In this document: positions 19,675 through 28,596 of the stretch, in pieces
Layout of the letters: each line of letters opens with the position of its first letter
Numbering within the stretch: position 1 is the stretch's first letter
NCBI GenBank assembly: GCA_029257385.1
Contig: JARIBS010000061.1
Span: 1-38,170, forward strand
Origin: Thiorhodococcus sp.
GTDB taxonomy: Bacteria > Pseudomonadota > Gammaproteobacteria > Chromatiales > Chromatiaceae
Length of the DNA: 38,170 bases
Direction of reading: 5' to 3'
Notes under the pieces: generated by a model
Told to the model about the DNA's origin: nothing
Databases searched by the model: none
The model's input: the letters and a program-made list of their open reading frames with translations, nothing else
Program-made: the position numbers and the translations under genes

Positions 19675-19704
19675 CCGCTCGTTGTTTTTGAGCGGCTTTT
19701 TTTC
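19675..19704 (+). terminator. Intrinsic terminator after metF
   Basis: GCCGCTC (19675-19681) pairs with GAGCGGC (19691-19697), followed directly by seven T's (19698-19704). It lies 43 nt beyond the metF stop and closes the metK-ahcY-metF unit. Confidence 0.92.
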
Positions 19705-19834
19705 TGCCCGTTTCGGCGATCGGCAATTGATGTGTGCATCGCATTAGGCGTGCGCTCTAACTGATGGAATAATCACCGCCTGTGATCTGATCCCGCTTCC
19801 ACTCGCAACGGCCAACGGCCCAGAGACGCGCTTC

Positions 19835-21157
19835 ATGCCTGACCTAGACCGAACTTATCGGATCGGCCCGATCCATCTTGCCCCAACCGTGACACGTCTA
19901 CAGGGCTGGACCCTGCTGTTCGGTGCCTTCTTCTCCATCGGTCTGCTGACCTTCATCTCCATCGGCCAGACCTACGTGCTCAACGCCCATCTCGGGATTC
20001 CGATCTCCGAGCAGGGCACCATCAGCGGCGACCTGGTGTTCTGGACCGAGATCGTCGCGCTGGCCTTCTTCATGCCCTTCGGGGTGCTCATCGACCGGGT
20101 CGGTCGCCGTGCGATCTTCGTCGCCGGGTTTCTGCTGCTGGCGCTGACCTATGCCCTCTATCCGCATGCGCAGAGCGTCGACGACCTCTATCTCTATCGT
20201 ATCGTCTATGGTCTGGGCGTCGTGACCATCGCCGGTGGGCTGTCGACCGTGCTGGTGGACTATCCGGCCGAGCGCTCCAGGGGCAAGCTGGTGGCGATCG
20301 TCGGTCTGCTGAGCGGGCTCGGAATCGTTTTCATCAATCAATGCTTCGGCAGTCTGCCCAAGACGCTGATTGGTGGCGGCATGGACGCTGTCGAGGCCGG
20401 CTATTACACTCATTATGCCGTCGCGGCCGTGGCGGTGGTCGTGGCCGTCATCGTGATGTTTGGGCTACAGAAAGGCACGCCGGTGCGTCGCGAGGAGCGT
20501 TCGGGGATCAAGGAGCTGTTTCTGAGCGGCTTCAGCCAGGCACGCAATCCGCGCGTGCTGCTCTCTTACGCCGCCGCTTTCATCGCGCGCGGCGATCAAT
20601 CCGTCAACGCCACGTTTCTGATCCTCTGGGGCACGACCGCTGGTCTGGCCAGCGGCATGGAGACGGCGGAAGCGGTGAGGAACGGCACCATCATCTTCGT
20701 CATCGCGCAGTTGGCGGCGTTGGTGTGGGCACCGATCTTGGGGCCGATCATGGACCGGATGGACCGGGTCAGCGGGCTGGCGCTATCTATGGTGCTGGCG
20801 GCCATTGGCAATCTGTCGATCATCTGGCTCGTCGATCCGATGCCGGGGTCCGGTCTGATCTTCTATATCTTGATCGGAATCGGTCAGATCAGCGTCTATT
20901 TGGCCGCCCAGTCGCTGATCGGGCAGGAGGCACCGATGGCCAAGCGCGGCTCGGTGTTGAGCGCCTTCAATATCGCTGGGGCAATCGGCATTCTCCTGAT
21001 CACCGCCGTGGGCGGGCGGCTGTTCGACGGGATCGACCCCAGGGCGCCCTTCGTCCTGGTCGGTATCATTAATATTCTGCTCTTCTTTGGCTGCATTCTG
21101 GTGCGTATGCGGTTTCCGGTGCCGCCGGTTGCCTGGACGGGCAGGTCCGCCGACTGA
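19835..21157 (+). CDS. Major facilitator superfamily transporter
   Basis: An inner-membrane secondary transporter of 440 residues with about 12 hydrophobic segments. The first begins near residue 25, and there is a central polar loop (about 215-235). The MFS signature between helices 2 and 3 is clear as GVLIDRVGRR (83-92). Substrate cannot be assigned. The sequence has no recognised drug or sugar motif, and the neighbouring ABC importer genes suggest a nutrient role only weakly. A weak AGAG precedes the ATG. The next gene starts 78 nt downstream in the same direction, so co-transcription is possible. Confidence 0.85.
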   Translation: MPDLDRTYRIGPIHLAPTVTRLQGWTLLFGAFFSIGLLTFISIGQTYVLNAHLGIPISEQGTISGDLVFWTEIVALAFFMPFGVLIDRVGRRAIFVAGFLLLALTYALYPHAQSVDDLYLYRIVYGLGVVTIAGGLSTVLVDYPAERSRGKLVAIVGLLSGLGIVFINQCFGSLPKTLIGGGMDAVEAGYYTHYAVAAVAVVVAVIVMFGLQKGTPVRREERSGIKELFLSGFSQARNPRVLLSYAAAFIARGDQSVNATFLILWGTTAGLASGMETAEAVRNGTIIFVIAQLAALVWAPILGPIMDRMDRVSGLALSMVLAAIGNLSIIWLVDPMPGSGLIFYILIGIGQISVYLAAQSLIGQEAPMAKRGSVLSAFNIAGAIGILLITAVGGRLFDGIDPRAPFVLVGIINILLFFGCILVRMRFPVPPVAWTGRSAD

Positions 21158-21235
21158 TCGAGACGCCTTTCGGTCACCGCCGGTGACGGCCCGGCAGCGG
21201 TTGACCGGCCGAGAAAAGCCTCATAAGGTCGGGGA

Positions 21236-22486
21236 ATGCCGGTCCAATCCGCCCGCATCCGCGTCGCTCTTGCCTGCCTGGTCCTGTGGCTGTCCAGCTG
21301 CGGCCAGGCCGAACCCGATGGCCCGCCGCTGCTGCGCTGGTATGTGTTCAAGGAGCAGTCCGGCGCCTTCGAGGAGGCGGCGCGGCGCTGTACGGCCGCA
21401 TCCGACGGTCGCTATCGTCTGGAGCTTGCCGATCTGCCGACCGATGCCGATCTCCAGCGCGAGCTGCTGGTGCGCCGCCTCGCCGCGCGCGATGTCGACA
21501 TCGACCTCATCGGGATGGATGTCATCTGGACTGCAGAGTTCGCCGAGGCGGGCTGGATCATCCCCTGGCCTGCTGAGCAGGCTCAAAGCGTGCGCGATGG
21601 TCGCATCGCCGGACCCGTCGCCAGCGCCATGTATCGGGGTCGGCTCTGGGCCGCGCCCTTCACGACCAACACCCAGCTTCTCTGGTATCGTACCGACCGC
21701 GTCGCCACACCACCGGCGACCTGGGATGCCATGATCGAGCAGGCCGAGTCGATCGGGGAGGGCGGTCGTATCCAGGCCCAAGGTGAGCGTTACGAGGGAC
21801 TGAGCGTGCTCTTCGTCTCGCTGCTCGCCTCGGCGGGTGGTTCGGTGCTCGATGCCGGCGGCGAGCAGGTCTCGCTCGATTCCGTGCCGACGCGCCGGGC
21901 GCTGGCGCTGATGCGCCGTCTGGGCGACTCGCCAGCATCCGATCCGGCGCTGGCGAGCAGCCGCGAGGATCACACCCGGCTGGCCTTCGAGAGCGGCAGC
22001 TCCGCCTTCATGCTCAACTACACCTATGTCTGGCCGAGCGCCCAGGCCAATGCGCCCGAGATCGCCGAGCGGATGGGCTGGGCGCGCTGGCCGGCGGTCG
22101 ATCCCGGCTCCGGGAGCCGTGTCACCATCGGGGGTATCAATATCGGCGTCGGCGCTCATAGCCGCCATCCGGATCTGGCCTTCGACGCGGCGGCCTGTCT
22201 GGTATCGGAGCGCAACCAGCGCCTCGCCGTGCGGCTTGGCGGACTGCCGCCGACGATTGCCGCGCTCTACGATGACGCCGAGATCCGCGCGATCTTCCCC
22301 TTCGCGGATATTCTGCGCGACACTCTCGTCGATGCTGTTCAACGCCCGCCGACGCCCGTCTACAGCGATATCTCGATCGCCATCGGCCGGACCCTGCATC
22401 CGCTGCGCGAGATCGATCCCGAGCGCGATGCCGTGCGTCTGCGCGAGGCCGTGGCGCGCGCGCTCGGCTCGGAGGGTCTGCTGTGA
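21236..22486 (+). CDS. ABC-importer substrate-binding lipoprotein (family 1, sugar type)
   Basis: A 416-residue extracellular solute-binding protein. It begins with a short signal peptide ending in a lipobox LSSC with C22 as the lipidated cysteine, then the family opening LRWYVFKEQSGAFEEAARRC. Segments such as DIDLIGMDVIWTAEFAEAGWI and AAPFTTNTQLLWYRTD resemble trehalose/maltose-type binding proteins, so a sugar or polyol is the likely ligand. The exact ligand is unknown. The stop codon overlaps the GTG start of the first permease (GTGA). This and the two permeases form one transcription unit. Confidence 0.85.
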   Translation: MPVQSARIRVALACLVLWLSSCGQAEPDGPPLLRWYVFKEQSGAFEEAARRCTAASDGRYRLELADLPTDADLQRELLVRRLAARDVDIDLIGMDVIWTAEFAEAGWIIPWPAEQAQSVRDGRIAGPVASAMYRGRLWAAPFTTNTQLLWYRTDRVATPPATWDAMIEQAESIGEGGRIQAQGERYEGLSVLFVSLLASAGGSVLDAGGEQVSLDSVPTRRALALMRRLGDSPASDPALASSREDHTRLAFESGSSAFMLNYTYVWPSAQANAPEIAERMGWARWPAVDPGSGSRVTIGGINIGVGAHSRHPDLAFDAAACLVSERNQRLAVRLGGLPPTIAALYDDAEIRAIFPFADILRDTLVDAVQRPPTPVYSDISIAIGRTLHPLREIDPERDAVRLREAVARALGSEGLL

Positions 22487-23358
22487 ATAGAAGGCTGGAT
22501 GATCGTCGTCTGGGCTGGCTGCTGTGCGCCCCGGCCGTGCTGGCGATGCTGTTGGTCACGGCCTATCCGATCCTCTATGCCGGCTGGCTCTCGCTGCACC
22601 GCTACGACTTGCGCTTCCCCGACCGGCAGGCGTTCGTCGGACTCGCCAACTACGCCAGCGTGCTCAGCTCTGAGGTCTGGTGGCGCTCACTGTTCAACAC
22701 CCTGGTGGTGACGCTCGGATCGGTCACGATCGAGCTGCTGCTGGGCTTCGTCCTGGCGTTGGTGATGCATCGCGCACTCTTTGGGCGGATGGCGGTGCGC
22801 ACCGCCTCGCTGGTGCCCTATGCCATCATCACCGTGGTTGCCGCGCTCGGCTGGCGCTTCGCCTTCGATCCGACGACCGGTTTCGTCAACGCCTTGCTGG
22901 GGATCGATCATGCCTGGCTCTCGGAGCGCTGGTCGGCCTTCTTCGTCATCATCGCGACTGAGGTCTGGAAGACCACGCCCTTCGTCGCTCTGCTGCTCCT
23001 GGCCGGTCTGACGCTGGTGCCGGGGGATCTGATCCGCGCCGCGCGGGTGGACGGCGCCACGGCCTGGCAGCGCCTCGCGCACATCACCCTGCCGCTCATG
23101 AAACCGGCCATTCTGGTGGCCCTGCTGTTTCGCACGCTTGATGCCTTTCGGATCTTCGACACCATCTATGTCCAGACCCGTGGCGCGCAGGACACCGAGT
23201 CGGTCTCGATCCTGGCCTATCAGACACTGATCGCGCGGCTCAATCTGGGGCTGGGTTCGGCGGTCTCCGTGCTGATCTTCGTTGGGACCATCCTGATCGC
23301 CCTGATCTATCTGCATCTGTTCGGGACCGGGCTGCTCGCTCGGGATGAGCGGCGATGA
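22483..23358 (+). CDS. ABC sugar-type permease (MalF/UgpA-like)
   Basis: A 291-residue inner-membrane permease with about six hydrophobic segments. It carries the cytoplasmic EAA-type loop RAARVDGATAWQRLAHITLP, with the conserved DGA and terminal LP, that docks the ATPase. GTG is the start, overlapping the lipoprotein stop by four bases. The stop overlaps the next permease by ATGA. The N-terminal PAVLAMLLVTAYPILYAGWLSL is typical of the first permease in CUT1 systems. Substrate is unknown. Confidence 0.9.
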   Translation: MNRRLDDRRLGWLLCAPAVLAMLLVTAYPILYAGWLSLHRYDLRFPDRQAFVGLANYASVLSSEVWWRSLFNTLVVTLGSVTIELLLGFVLALVMHRALFGRMAVRTASLVPYAIITVVAALGWRFAFDPTTGFVNALLGIDHAWLSERWSAFFVIIATEVWKTTPFVALLLLAGLTLVPGDLIRAARVDGATAWQRLAHITLPLMKPAILVALLFRTLDAFRIFDTIYVQTRGAQDTESVSILAYQTLIARLNLGLGSAVSVLIFVGTILIALIYLHLFGTGLLARDERR

Positions 23359-24209
23359 CTGGCGTGCATCGAGCCGATGCCGGGACGTCGTTGATCGAGC
23401 GTCTGTTCTGGCGGTTTACCGTCGTCGTGCTGATCGTCTATGCGCTGGTGCCAGTCGCCTGGCTGACGGCGCTCTCGCTCAAGCCGTCCAGCGAGCTCAC
23501 CGACCAGCGTTTTCTGCCGCGTTCGGTCAGTCTGGAGCACTACGCAGCGGTCTTCAGGGACGCTCAGTTCCCTGCGGCCCTGGGCAACTCGCTGGGCATC
23601 GGGCTGATCGCCACCGCCATCTCGGTCGCGCTCGCGACGCTTGCGGCCTATGCTATCGTGCGGCTGCGTTTCCCGGGGCGTCGGTTGGTGCTGATCGGCG
23701 CGCTGGCGGTCGCCATGTTCCCGCCCATCGCCATCATCGGACCGATCTTCGATCTCTGGCGGCTGCTCGGGCTGTTCGACACCTGGCTCGGGTTGATCGT
23801 CCCCTACATCACCCTGACCCTGCCGTTGGCCATCTGGACCATCTCGGCCTTTTTCCGCGAAATTCCGTGGGAGCTGGAGCAGGCGGCGCGCGTCGACGGT
23901 GCGACGCGGTTGGAGGCATTTCGCCATGTGATTCTGCCGCTGGTGGCGCCGGGCGTTTTCGCCTCGGCCATCCTGGTGTTCATCTTCGCGTGGAACGACT
24001 TTCTGTTCGCCGCAGCCCTGACCTCGACTGCGGACTCGCGCACCGTGCCGGCGGCGATCGCCTTCTTCACCGGCAGCTCGCGCTTCGAGCAGCCGACCGG
24101 ATCGATCGCCGCGGCCTCGGTGATCGTGACCGTTCCGGTGGTGATGCTAATCGTGCTGTTTCAGCGGCGTATCGTCGCCGGGCTGACGGCGGGGGCGGTC
24201 AAGGGGTAG
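23355..24209 (+). CDS. ABC sugar-type permease (MalG/UgpE-like)
   Basis: A 284-residue second permease of the same importer, with about six hydrophobic segments and the EAA loop EQAARVDGATRLEAFRHVILP. It has the family's KPSSEL and NSLGIGL segments early and FAWNDFLFA late. The start overlaps the upstream stop (ATGA). No ATP-binding subunit follows: the next genes encode an ExeA-like ATPase of another family. A shared MsmX/UgpC-type ATPase encoded elsewhere is the likely partner. A short hairpin GCCCGT-AGCG-ACGGGC (24209-24224) overlaps the stop codon, without a T-run. Confidence 0.9.
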   Translation: MTGVHRADAGTSLIERLFWRFTVVVLIVYALVPVAWLTALSLKPSSELTDQRFLPRSVSLEHYAAVFRDAQFPAALGNSLGIGLIATAISVALATLAAYAIVRLRFPGRRLVLIGALAVAMFPPIAIIGPIFDLWRLLGLFDTWLGLIVPYITLTLPLAIWTISAFFREIPWELEQAARVDGATRLEAFRHVILPLVAPGVFASAILVFIFAWNDFLFAAALTSTADSRTVPAAIAFFTGSSRFEQPTGSIAAASVIVTVPVVMLIVLFQRRIVAGLTAGAVKG

Positions 24210-24339
24210 CCCGTAGCGACGGGCGCCTGGCCTGTAGCGTTTCTGCTGGAGCGGCAACGCCTTATCTGAGCACGATCTAGCGAAATGGTGCATATGTCGC
24301 GAACCGGCGAGCAATGGGCCTGGTATCCTACGGTCTCGC

Positions 24340-24368
24340 TTGACGCCCTTCGGTTGGCTGACTACTCT
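24340..24368 (+). promoter_or_regulatory. Sigma70-like promoter for the ExeA-like gene
   Basis: TTGACG (24340-24345) and TACTCT (24363-24368) are spaced by exactly 17 nt. A start of transcription near 24375 would leave about 75 nt of leader before the GTG at 24451. That supports the shorter start over an upstream one within the promoter itself. Confidence 0.55.
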
Positions 24369-24450
24369 GCCGGAGGCGGGGTGGCGCGTCTCGGCCACCG
24401 ACGTCGACTCCCTCGCTACGCCCCGACCAGATCACCGCAGAGCAGCACGC

Positions 24451-26238
24451 GTGTATCCGAAATATTTCGGGCTCACAGAGCCTAGTTTTTCAATTGCGCC
24501 CGACCCTCAATATCTATTCCTCAGCGAGCAGCATCAGGAGGCACTGGCCCACTTGCTCTATGGGGCGAGCGAGAGCGGCGGTTTTGTGCTCCTCACCGGC
24601 GAGGTCGGCACCGGTAAGACCATGGTCTGCCGGGCCTTTCTGGAGCAGTTGCCGGAGGGCGTGGATGTCGCGCTCATTCTCAATCCCGCCCAGTCCGCCA
24701 ATGAGCTTCTGACCAATGTGTGCGACGAGTTTCGCATTCCGCTGCCCAAGGGCAAGCTCTCCAACAAAATGCTGATCGATCGGCTCAATGCCTACCTTCT
24801 GGCCGCGCATGCCAACGGTCGCAGGCCTCTGTTGATCATCGACGAGGCGCAAAATCTGCTGCCCCAGGCCATGGAGCAGATCCGTCTGCTGACCAACCTG
24901 GAAACGACCAAGCACAAACTGCTGCAGATCTTTCTGGTTGGACAACCAGAGCTGCGGCGCATGCTTGAGCGCGACCGGCTGCGCCAGCTCAACCAGCGCA
25001 TCACTGCCCGCTTCCATCTCACACCCTTCAGCCTGAAGGAAACGGGCGACTATATCCGCCATCGGATTGCTGTGGCCGGGGTGGACCGGCCATTGTTTGC
25101 CGCGCGCGCGATTCGACATATCTATCGGTTGTCGGGCGGTATCCCGCGTCTGATCAATATCCTCTGCGATCGGGCGCTGCTGGGCACCTGCGTGACGCGC
25201 GGATCTCAGGTGACGCCCGCCATCGTGGCCAAAGCAGCGCAAGAGGTGAGCGGCGATCCATTCGAAGTCAAAGGGAGATCGCCGCTGCAACTGCTCATTA
25301 TCGCCTTGGCCTCATTCGGTCTGGCGGGGGCGTTGGCCTTGGCCGCGCATGTCGGCTTTGGCTTCGATCCGGTGAAGCTCCTCGCCCAAGTTGTGCAACA
25401 GGACGGCGTCGAGCCACCCGTCCAGACACTGCCGGAACAGGCCGAGATGACCGAATCCACGACGCCAGAGCCTGAACGCCCGCCCGCCGAGGCTGGAGTG
25501 GACAGCGCAGAGCCGGAGCCAGAGGCGCAATCGGCGTCCGAGCCGGCGGTCGTGGACGCGGGCGGCGAGGATGTTGCAATGGTCAAGGCGCCGATCGAGG
25601 CCTCACTCGACCGACTGGCGATGTCTCGGCCGGAGGCGATGGGCGCGCTCTTGCGACGCTGGGGGCTGGACCAGAAGACACTCGGCACCGGCGATCCCTG
25701 TATTCGCATCCTGAACTTCGGGCTGAGCTGCGAGCAGGAGCAGGGGCGGCTCAGTCATGTACGGTTCTTCGATCTGCCGGTTCTGCTGAAGGTTCTGGAT
25801 CCGGACGGCGCGCCCGCCTATGTCGCGCTGGGTGCGCTGGACGCTACGGAGGCAACGCTAGACTTGCCTGAGGGCAGCGAGCGCGTCGCGCTCGAGGATC
25901 TGGAGCGGATCTGGACGGGCGACTATACCCTGATCTGGCAATTGCCTCCGGGCGGTTCCGCGCTGATTGGATCGGGCTCCTCAGGCGAGGACGTGCGTTG
26001 GCTGCGCGAGGTCTTATCGAAAATTCCGGATCTCTCGGTACTGCCCAGTCAGTCTGCCTATTTCGATGCCGCGCTGGCGAACGCGCTGCGGGCGTTTCAG
26101 GCATCCAAGGGATTACTGCCGGATGGGATCGTTGGTCCAAGGACCTTCATCGCGTTGCAGCAGGCCGCCGCGCTGCCGGGCATACCCAGGCTGACGCAAA
26201 GCAGTTCGGAGGTTGAGTCTTTAGAGGATGCGCCATGA
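24451..26238 (+). CDS. gspA: ExeA/GspA-like AAA ATPase with C-terminal peptidoglycan-binding domain
   Basis: Inner-membrane ATPase of the ExeA family, which with GspB helps place the type II secretin through the cell wall. The 595-residue protein has a cytoplasmic AAA domain with Walker A GEVGTGKT (50-57) and Walker B LLIIDEAQ (127-134, D131/E132). One membrane helix follows at about 279-300, then a Pro/Glu-rich linker and a periplasmic part ending in a PG_binding_1-type domain (about 530-585, GEDVRWLREVL ... AFQASKGLLPDGIVGPRT). The GTG at 24451 is preferred because VYPKYFGLTEPSFSIAPDP is the standard family opening. The frame extends upstream to 24340, but into a likely promoter. It overlaps gspB by ATGA. 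No other secretion genes are nearby. Confidence 0.85.
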   Translation: MYPKYFGLTEPSFSIAPDPQYLFLSEQHQEALAHLLYGASESGGFVLLTGEVGTGKTMVCRAFLEQLPEGVDVALILNPAQSANELLTNVCDEFRIPLPKGKLSNKMLIDRLNAYLLAAHANGRRPLLIIDEAQNLLPQAMEQIRLLTNLETTKHKLLQIFLVGQPELRRMLERDRLRQLNQRITARFHLTPFSLKETGDYIRHRIAVAGVDRPLFAARAIRHIYRLSGGIPRLINILCDRALLGTCVTRGSQVTPAIVAKAAQEVSGDPFEVKGRSPLQLLIIALASFGLAGALALAAHVGFGFDPVKLLAQVVQQDGVEPPVQTLPEQAEMTESTTPEPERPPAEAGVDSAEPEPEAQSASEPAVVDAGGEDVAMVKAPIEASLDRLAMSRPEAMGALLRRWGLDQKTLGTGDPCIRILNFGLSCEQEQGRLSHVRFFDLPVLLKVLDPDGAPAYVALGALDATEATLDLPEGSERVALEDLERIWTGDYTLIWQLPPGGSALIGSGSSGEDVRWLREVLSKIPDLSVLPSQSAYFDAALANALRAFQASKGLLPDGIVGPRTFIALQQAAALPGIPRLTQSSSEVESLEDAP

Positions 26239-27089
26239 GCTATATCCTTGAAGCGCTTAAAAAATCTCAGCAAGAACGCGAGCTTGGCCAGGTTCCGACT
26301 TTGGATGCCAGCGCGCTGTTCGTCGAGGACAAGCAGCCGGTGCCGCCGAGCTATTGGGCATTCCTCTCCGTGGGTTTGGCCGCGCTGGCCGTCGTGATCG
26401 CGCTCTATGGCGCTTTCAAGGGTGGCGCCCAGCCGACGCTCCAGACGGGAGATGCGCCATTCGCGCAGCCTGTTGAGCCACAGCGCGACCCAGCGCCACC
26501 CGCAGCTGCTGTCCGTGCACCGCTCAGCACGGCCGCCCCGCCGCTGGTCGAGGCGCCTCCGCCCAAACGCGTCGCGCGGCCTGCCCCTGCGGCACCGCTA
26601 GAGGTGCCACGCGAGACCGGCGCCGGGTCGCGCCGCGAGATCTTCGATCTGCCTGCCGTCGAGGGCGAGTTCGACACAGCGCTCGAGGACGCGCTGCTGC
26701 GTCAGTTGCAGGCCGAGCAGGAGGCGTTGAGCGAGACCCGGCGCGTGATCGCAACACCGCCGCAGTCCACCGCGCCGCCGTCCGACTTGATCGAGGATAT
26801 CGAGGCATTCAAGCAACAGCTCAGGCGCGAGCAGGGGCTTGCACCGTCGGCCGCTATCGGCGGCGACCCGACGCGCTTGCGTTTAACCCCGCAACAACAC
26901 GCGATGGTTCCAGGGTATCTGATGACCGTCCATGTCTATGATGCCGATGTCTCCAAACGCTTTGTCGTGATCAACGCCATGCGCTATCGCGAAGGCGAAA
27001 AAACCCGCGAGGGATTGCGTGTCGAGCAGATTCTTAAAGATGGCGCGGTACTCAGTCATCTCGGAAATCCATTCTACGTCGCGCGCTGA
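26235..27089 (+). CDS. gspB: GspB/ExeB-like type II secretion assembly protein
   Basis: Partner of the ExeA-like ATPase. The 284-residue protein opens with the family signature MSYILEALKKSQQERE, followed by a membrane helix (about 40-60), a long Pro/Ala-rich periplasmic stretch, and a C-terminal GspB domain (about 214-284) with the pattern HVYDADVSKRFVVINAMRYREGEK and a terminal GNPFYVAR. Orientation is N-in/C-out as for ExeB. The ATG overlaps the stop of the upstream gene, so the two are translationally coupled and probably form a complex. Confidence 0.88.
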   Translation: MSYILEALKKSQQERELGQVPTLDASALFVEDKQPVPPSYWAFLSVGLAALAVVIALYGAFKGGAQPTLQTGDAPFAQPVEPQRDPAPPAAAVRAPLSTAAPPLVEAPPPKRVARPAPAAPLEVPRETGAGSRREIFDLPAVEGEFDTALEDALLRQLQAEQEALSETRRVIATPPQSTAPPSDLIEDIEAFKQQLRREQGLAPSAAIGGDPTRLRLTPQQHAMVPGYLMTVHVYDADVSKRFVVINAMRYREGEKTREGLRVEQILKDGAVLSHLGNPFYVAR

Positions 27090-27297
27090 GACCCACCGCT
27101 GAGCGTGCGGTGCCGTCTGCATGGCTGGAAATCCTTGCGGGCGCCCGCACATTGTCTCGCCTCTAGCGCCTTGCGCGACAGTCGCGCGCCCTGATGCCAG
27201 TGCGCCGCTACAATGGCGGCGATTGAGCGTGCGAGTCGCTGAGATCGCGCGAGCGCTGCCGCGATGATCGGCATTTAAAATGATTCTGAGGAAAGGC

Positions 27298-28596
27298 ATG
27301 CGGAAAACACGACCAACACAGGATGAAATGGACGCCGCAGCGGCGAAGCTGTTAGCGCGTTTTACACGTATCCGCCAATTCTCCGAGCAGCTCTGCGAGC
27401 CGCTGGTGATCGAGGACTACGGACTCCAGACCGTCATCGAGGCGAGTCCGCCCAAGTGGCATCTAGCGCATGTCTCCTGGTTCTACGAGACTTTTCTGCT
27501 GCGACCTTTTTTGCCGGGATACGAGGTCTTTCATCCGCGTTTCGAGTATCTGTTCAACAGTTACTACGAGCAGACAGGCGCTGGCTTCTGGCCACGCCAG
27601 GAGCGCGGTCTGCTGTCGCGTCCGACGGTCGCCGAGGTCTATGACTATCGCCATCATGTCGATGCGGCGATGGCGCGCCTACTCTGCGAGTGCGCATCCA
27701 GCGACTGGGCACAAGTCGAGATGCGCTTAGGGATCGGTTTCAGCCACGAGCAGCAACATCAAGAGCTGCTGGTGACCGACATCAAGCGCCATTTCGCTCA
27801 TAATCCGCTGCGCCCCGCCTATCGCGCAGACTTGCCGATGTCGCCGATCGGCGATCCCGAGCCGCTGAGCTGGCTAAGTTTCGACGGCGGCGTGACCGAG
27901 ATCGGTCTGAATGCGGCGGGCGACGATGCCTTCGGCTTCGACAACGAGTGCCCGCGCCACCGGGTTTTCCTTGAGCCCTTTGCGCTGGCGGACCGGCCTG
28001 TCACCAACGGCGAATTCCTGGAGTTCATCCGCGACGGCGGCTACGGCGACAGCGCACTGTGGCTCTCCGACGGCTGGGCGGAGCTCAGACAGCGCGGCTG
28101 GTGCGCACCACTTTACTGGGAGCAGCACGACGGCGCATGGCAGACCATGACGCTGGCCGGAATGCGCCCCCTCAATCCCGCCGAGCCAGTCTGCCATCTG
28201 AGCTACTACGAGGCCGATGCCTTCGCGACCTGGGCGGGCAAGCGCTTGCCGACGGAGACCGAATGGGAGCACGCCGCCAGCGGAGTCGCGATCGCGGGCA
28301 ATTTCGTCGATGATGGCTGGCTGCATCCACGTCCGGCGGCGGGGCAGGGGCTCAGGCAGCTCTTCGGCGATGTCTGGGAGTGGACCGGATCGGCCTATCT
28401 GCCCTATCCCGGATATCGCCCGCCAGCTGGCGCGCTCGGCGAGTACAACGGCAAGTTCATGTGCAACCAGATGGTGCTGCGGGGCGGCTCCTGCGCCACC
28501 TCACGCGATCACATTCGAACCACCTATCGTAATTTTTTCTATCCCTATGAGCGTTGGCAGTTCACAGGATTCCGACTCGCGGAGACGACGTCATGA
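27298..28596 (+). CDS. egtB: Ergothioneine biosynthesis sulfoxide synthase EgtB
   Basis: Non-heme iron enzyme that joins a thiol (gamma-glutamylcysteine or cysteine) to hercynine with O2. The 432-residue protein has an N-terminal DinB-like domain with candidate iron ligands H58 in WHLAHVSWFYE and H150/H154 in the HxxxHxE motif HEQQHQE (150-156). A C-terminal FGE-sulfatase domain carries KRLPTETEWEHA and ends RGGSCATSRDHIRTTYRNFF then FTGFRLAE. The start at 27298 is chosen because GAGGAAAGG lies just upstream; an in-frame ATG at 27280 is the alternative. It overlaps egtD by ATGA. Confidence 0.93.
   Translation: MRKTRPTQDEMDAAAAKLLARFTRIRQFSEQLCEPLVIEDYGLQTVIEASPPKWHLAHVSWFYETFLLRPFLPGYEVFHPRFEYLFNSYYEQTGAGFWPRQERGLLSRPTVAEVYDYRHHVDAAMARLLCECASSDWAQVEMRLGIGFSHEQQHQELLVTDIKRHFAHNPLRPAYRADLPMSPIGDPEPLSWLSFDGGVTEIGLNAAGDDAFGFDNECPRHRVFLEPFALADRPVTNGEFLEFIRDGGYGDSALWLSDGWAELRQRGWCAPLYWEQHDGAWQTMTLAGMRPLNPAEPVCHLSYYEADAFATWAGKRLPTETEWEHAASGVAIAGNFVDDGWLHPRPAAGQGLRQLFGDVWEWTGSAYLPYPGYRPPAGALGEYNGKFMCNQMVLRGGSCATSRDHIRTTYRNFFYPYERWQFTGFRLAETTS

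Noticed and set aside
21221-22399. 392-codon minus-strand open frame opposite the binding-protein gene
   Set aside because: The plus strand encodes a lipoprotein with signal peptide and operon overlaps; the opposite frame is Arg/Gly/Ala-rich with no recognisable domain.
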